From positions 1 through 6,515 of the forward strand of contig DATGOL010000178.1 in NCBI GenBank assembly GCA_035306065.1: a DNA stretch of 6,515 bases, written 5' to 3'. This document shows, one piece after another, positions 6,033 to 6,515 of this stretch. The DNA is from JBBQHX01 sp035306065. GTDB lineage: Bacteria > Gemmatimonadota > Gemmatimonadetes > Gemmatimonadales > Gemmatimonadaceae. Position 1 is the stretch's first letter, and each line of letters starts with the position of its first letter. The position numbers and the translations under genes were made by a program. The notes beneath the pieces were generated by a model. That model made no database searches and was not told where the DNA came from. It saw only the letters and a list, made by a program, of their open reading frames with translations.

Positions 6033-6515
6033 GTGAGCGACCCGACTGCATTCACACATGCTGCATCGCCAGCAGTTGCGGGCTCCGACACGGACCTGCC
6101 GCGTGCGGCGGGCGCTTCCGTGGCGGGCAGGCTTACGCCTCCCGCAGAGCTGCGCACCGAGCTGCCGATAACGGCAGCGGTTGCGGATCTCGTTGCCCGC
6201 ACTCGCACGGACGTGATGCGCATCGTGTTTGGCAGCGATCCGCGCCTGCTCGTGGTGATGGGCCCCTGCTCGATACACGACGCGGAGTCTGCAGTTGCGT
6301 ATGCACGATGGCTCAGGCCGTTGCAGGAACACGTTGCGGACGCGCTGTTGCTCGTTATGCGCGTATATGTGGAGAAGCCTCGCACGCGCACGGGGTGGAA
6401 GGGCCTCGTGAACGATCCGCGCCTGGACGGCTCGTTCCGCATTGACGAAGGGCTCCGAATCGCTCGCCAGGTGCTGCTCGAGGTTAACGAGCTCGGAGTT
6501 CCCGCAGCCACGGAG
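6033..6515 (+). CDS. aroG: Class I 3-deoxy-7-phosphoheptulonate (DAHP) synthase, N-terminal fragment
   Basis: This enzyme joins phosphoenolpyruvate and erythrose 4-phosphate to make DAHP, the first step of the shikimate pathway that supplies chorismate for DHB. The reading frame is open to the right edge, giving 161 of about 350 residues. It is unmistakably the AroF/AroG/AroH class: 'RLLVVMGPCSIHD' (71-83) with metal-binding Cys79, 'MRVYVEKPRTRTGWKG' (109-124) with Arg110, Lys115 and Arg117 expected to contact phosphoenolpyruvate, then 'LVNDPRLDGSF' and 'GLRIAR'. The GTG at 6033 lies 5 nt after the entA stop. From it, about 33 Ala/Ser/Pro-rich residues precede the first homologous stretch, where AroG has a short ordered segment beginning near 'DLRI'. 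Which paralogue type (Phe-, Tyr- or Trp-sensitive) cannot be told here, so the symbol marks the class only. Its place in the operon suggests a dedicated, iron-responsive isozyme, as described for the myxochelin cluster of Stigmatella. Confidence 0.94.
   Translation, partial: MSDPTAFTHAASPAVAGSDTDLPRAAGASVAGRLTPPAELRTELPITAAVADLVARTRTDVMRIVFGSDPRLLVVMGPCSIHDAESAVAYARWLRPLQEHVADALLLVMRVYVEKPRTRTGWKGLVNDPRLDGSFRIDEGLRIARQVLLEVNELGVPAATE

Noticed and set aside
1..6515. Mobile elements, CRISPR repeats, tRNA or rRNA genes, riboswitches and terminators
   Set aside because: Coding sequence fills the window with gaps of at most 5 nt, and I saw no repeat arrays, inverted terminal repeats or stem-loop plus T-run outside genes.

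Overview
The window is six genes of one tightly packed plus-strand operon for a catecholate (2,3-dihydroxybenzoate, DHB) siderophore of the enterobactin type. The DNA is GC-rich by eye, roughly 60-65% G+C (not counted). The organism is a high-GC bacterium, but nothing here fixes the phylum. All six proteins resemble the Ent/Dhb families more than any lineage-specific set.

Layout, left to right: (1) the last 95 residues of a DHB-AMP ligase (EntE/DhbE), cut by the left edge; (2) a 210-residue isochorismatase equal to the N-terminal half of EntB; (3) a separate 96-residue aryl carrier protein (ArCP) equal to the C-terminal half of EntB; (4) a 1343-residue single-module NRPS of EntF type (C-A-T-TE) whose adenylation pocket reads as serine-specific; (5) a 264-residue 2,3-dihydro-2,3-dihydroxybenzoate dehydrogenase (EntA/DhbA); (6) the first 161 residues of a class I DAHP synthase, cut by the right edge. 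Gaps and overlaps between neighbours are 2 nt gap, 4 nt overlap, 8 nt overlap, 4 nt overlap and 5 nt gap. There is therefore no room for internal promoters or terminators between genes, and translational coupling is likely. No stretch above 10 bases lacks a gene.

How the genes work together (family knowledge plus inference): the DAHP synthase raises carbon flow into the shikimate pathway to chorismate. An isochorismate synthase (EntC/DhbC), not in this window, would make isochorismate. The isochorismatase and EntA then convert that to DHB. EntE adenylates DHB and loads it on the free-standing ArCP. The NRPS joins DHB to serine and its thioesterase probably releases a cyclic or linear oligomer of DHB-Ser. 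Also absent from the window are an MbtH-like protein, phosphopantetheinyl transferase, exporter, ferric-siderophore receptor, esterase and any visible Fur site; these may lie outside it.

The pathway itself is well known. The most unusual points are the EntB protein split exactly at its interdomain linker through a GTGA stop/start overlap, and the DAHP synthase built into the operon with an atypical N-terminus.
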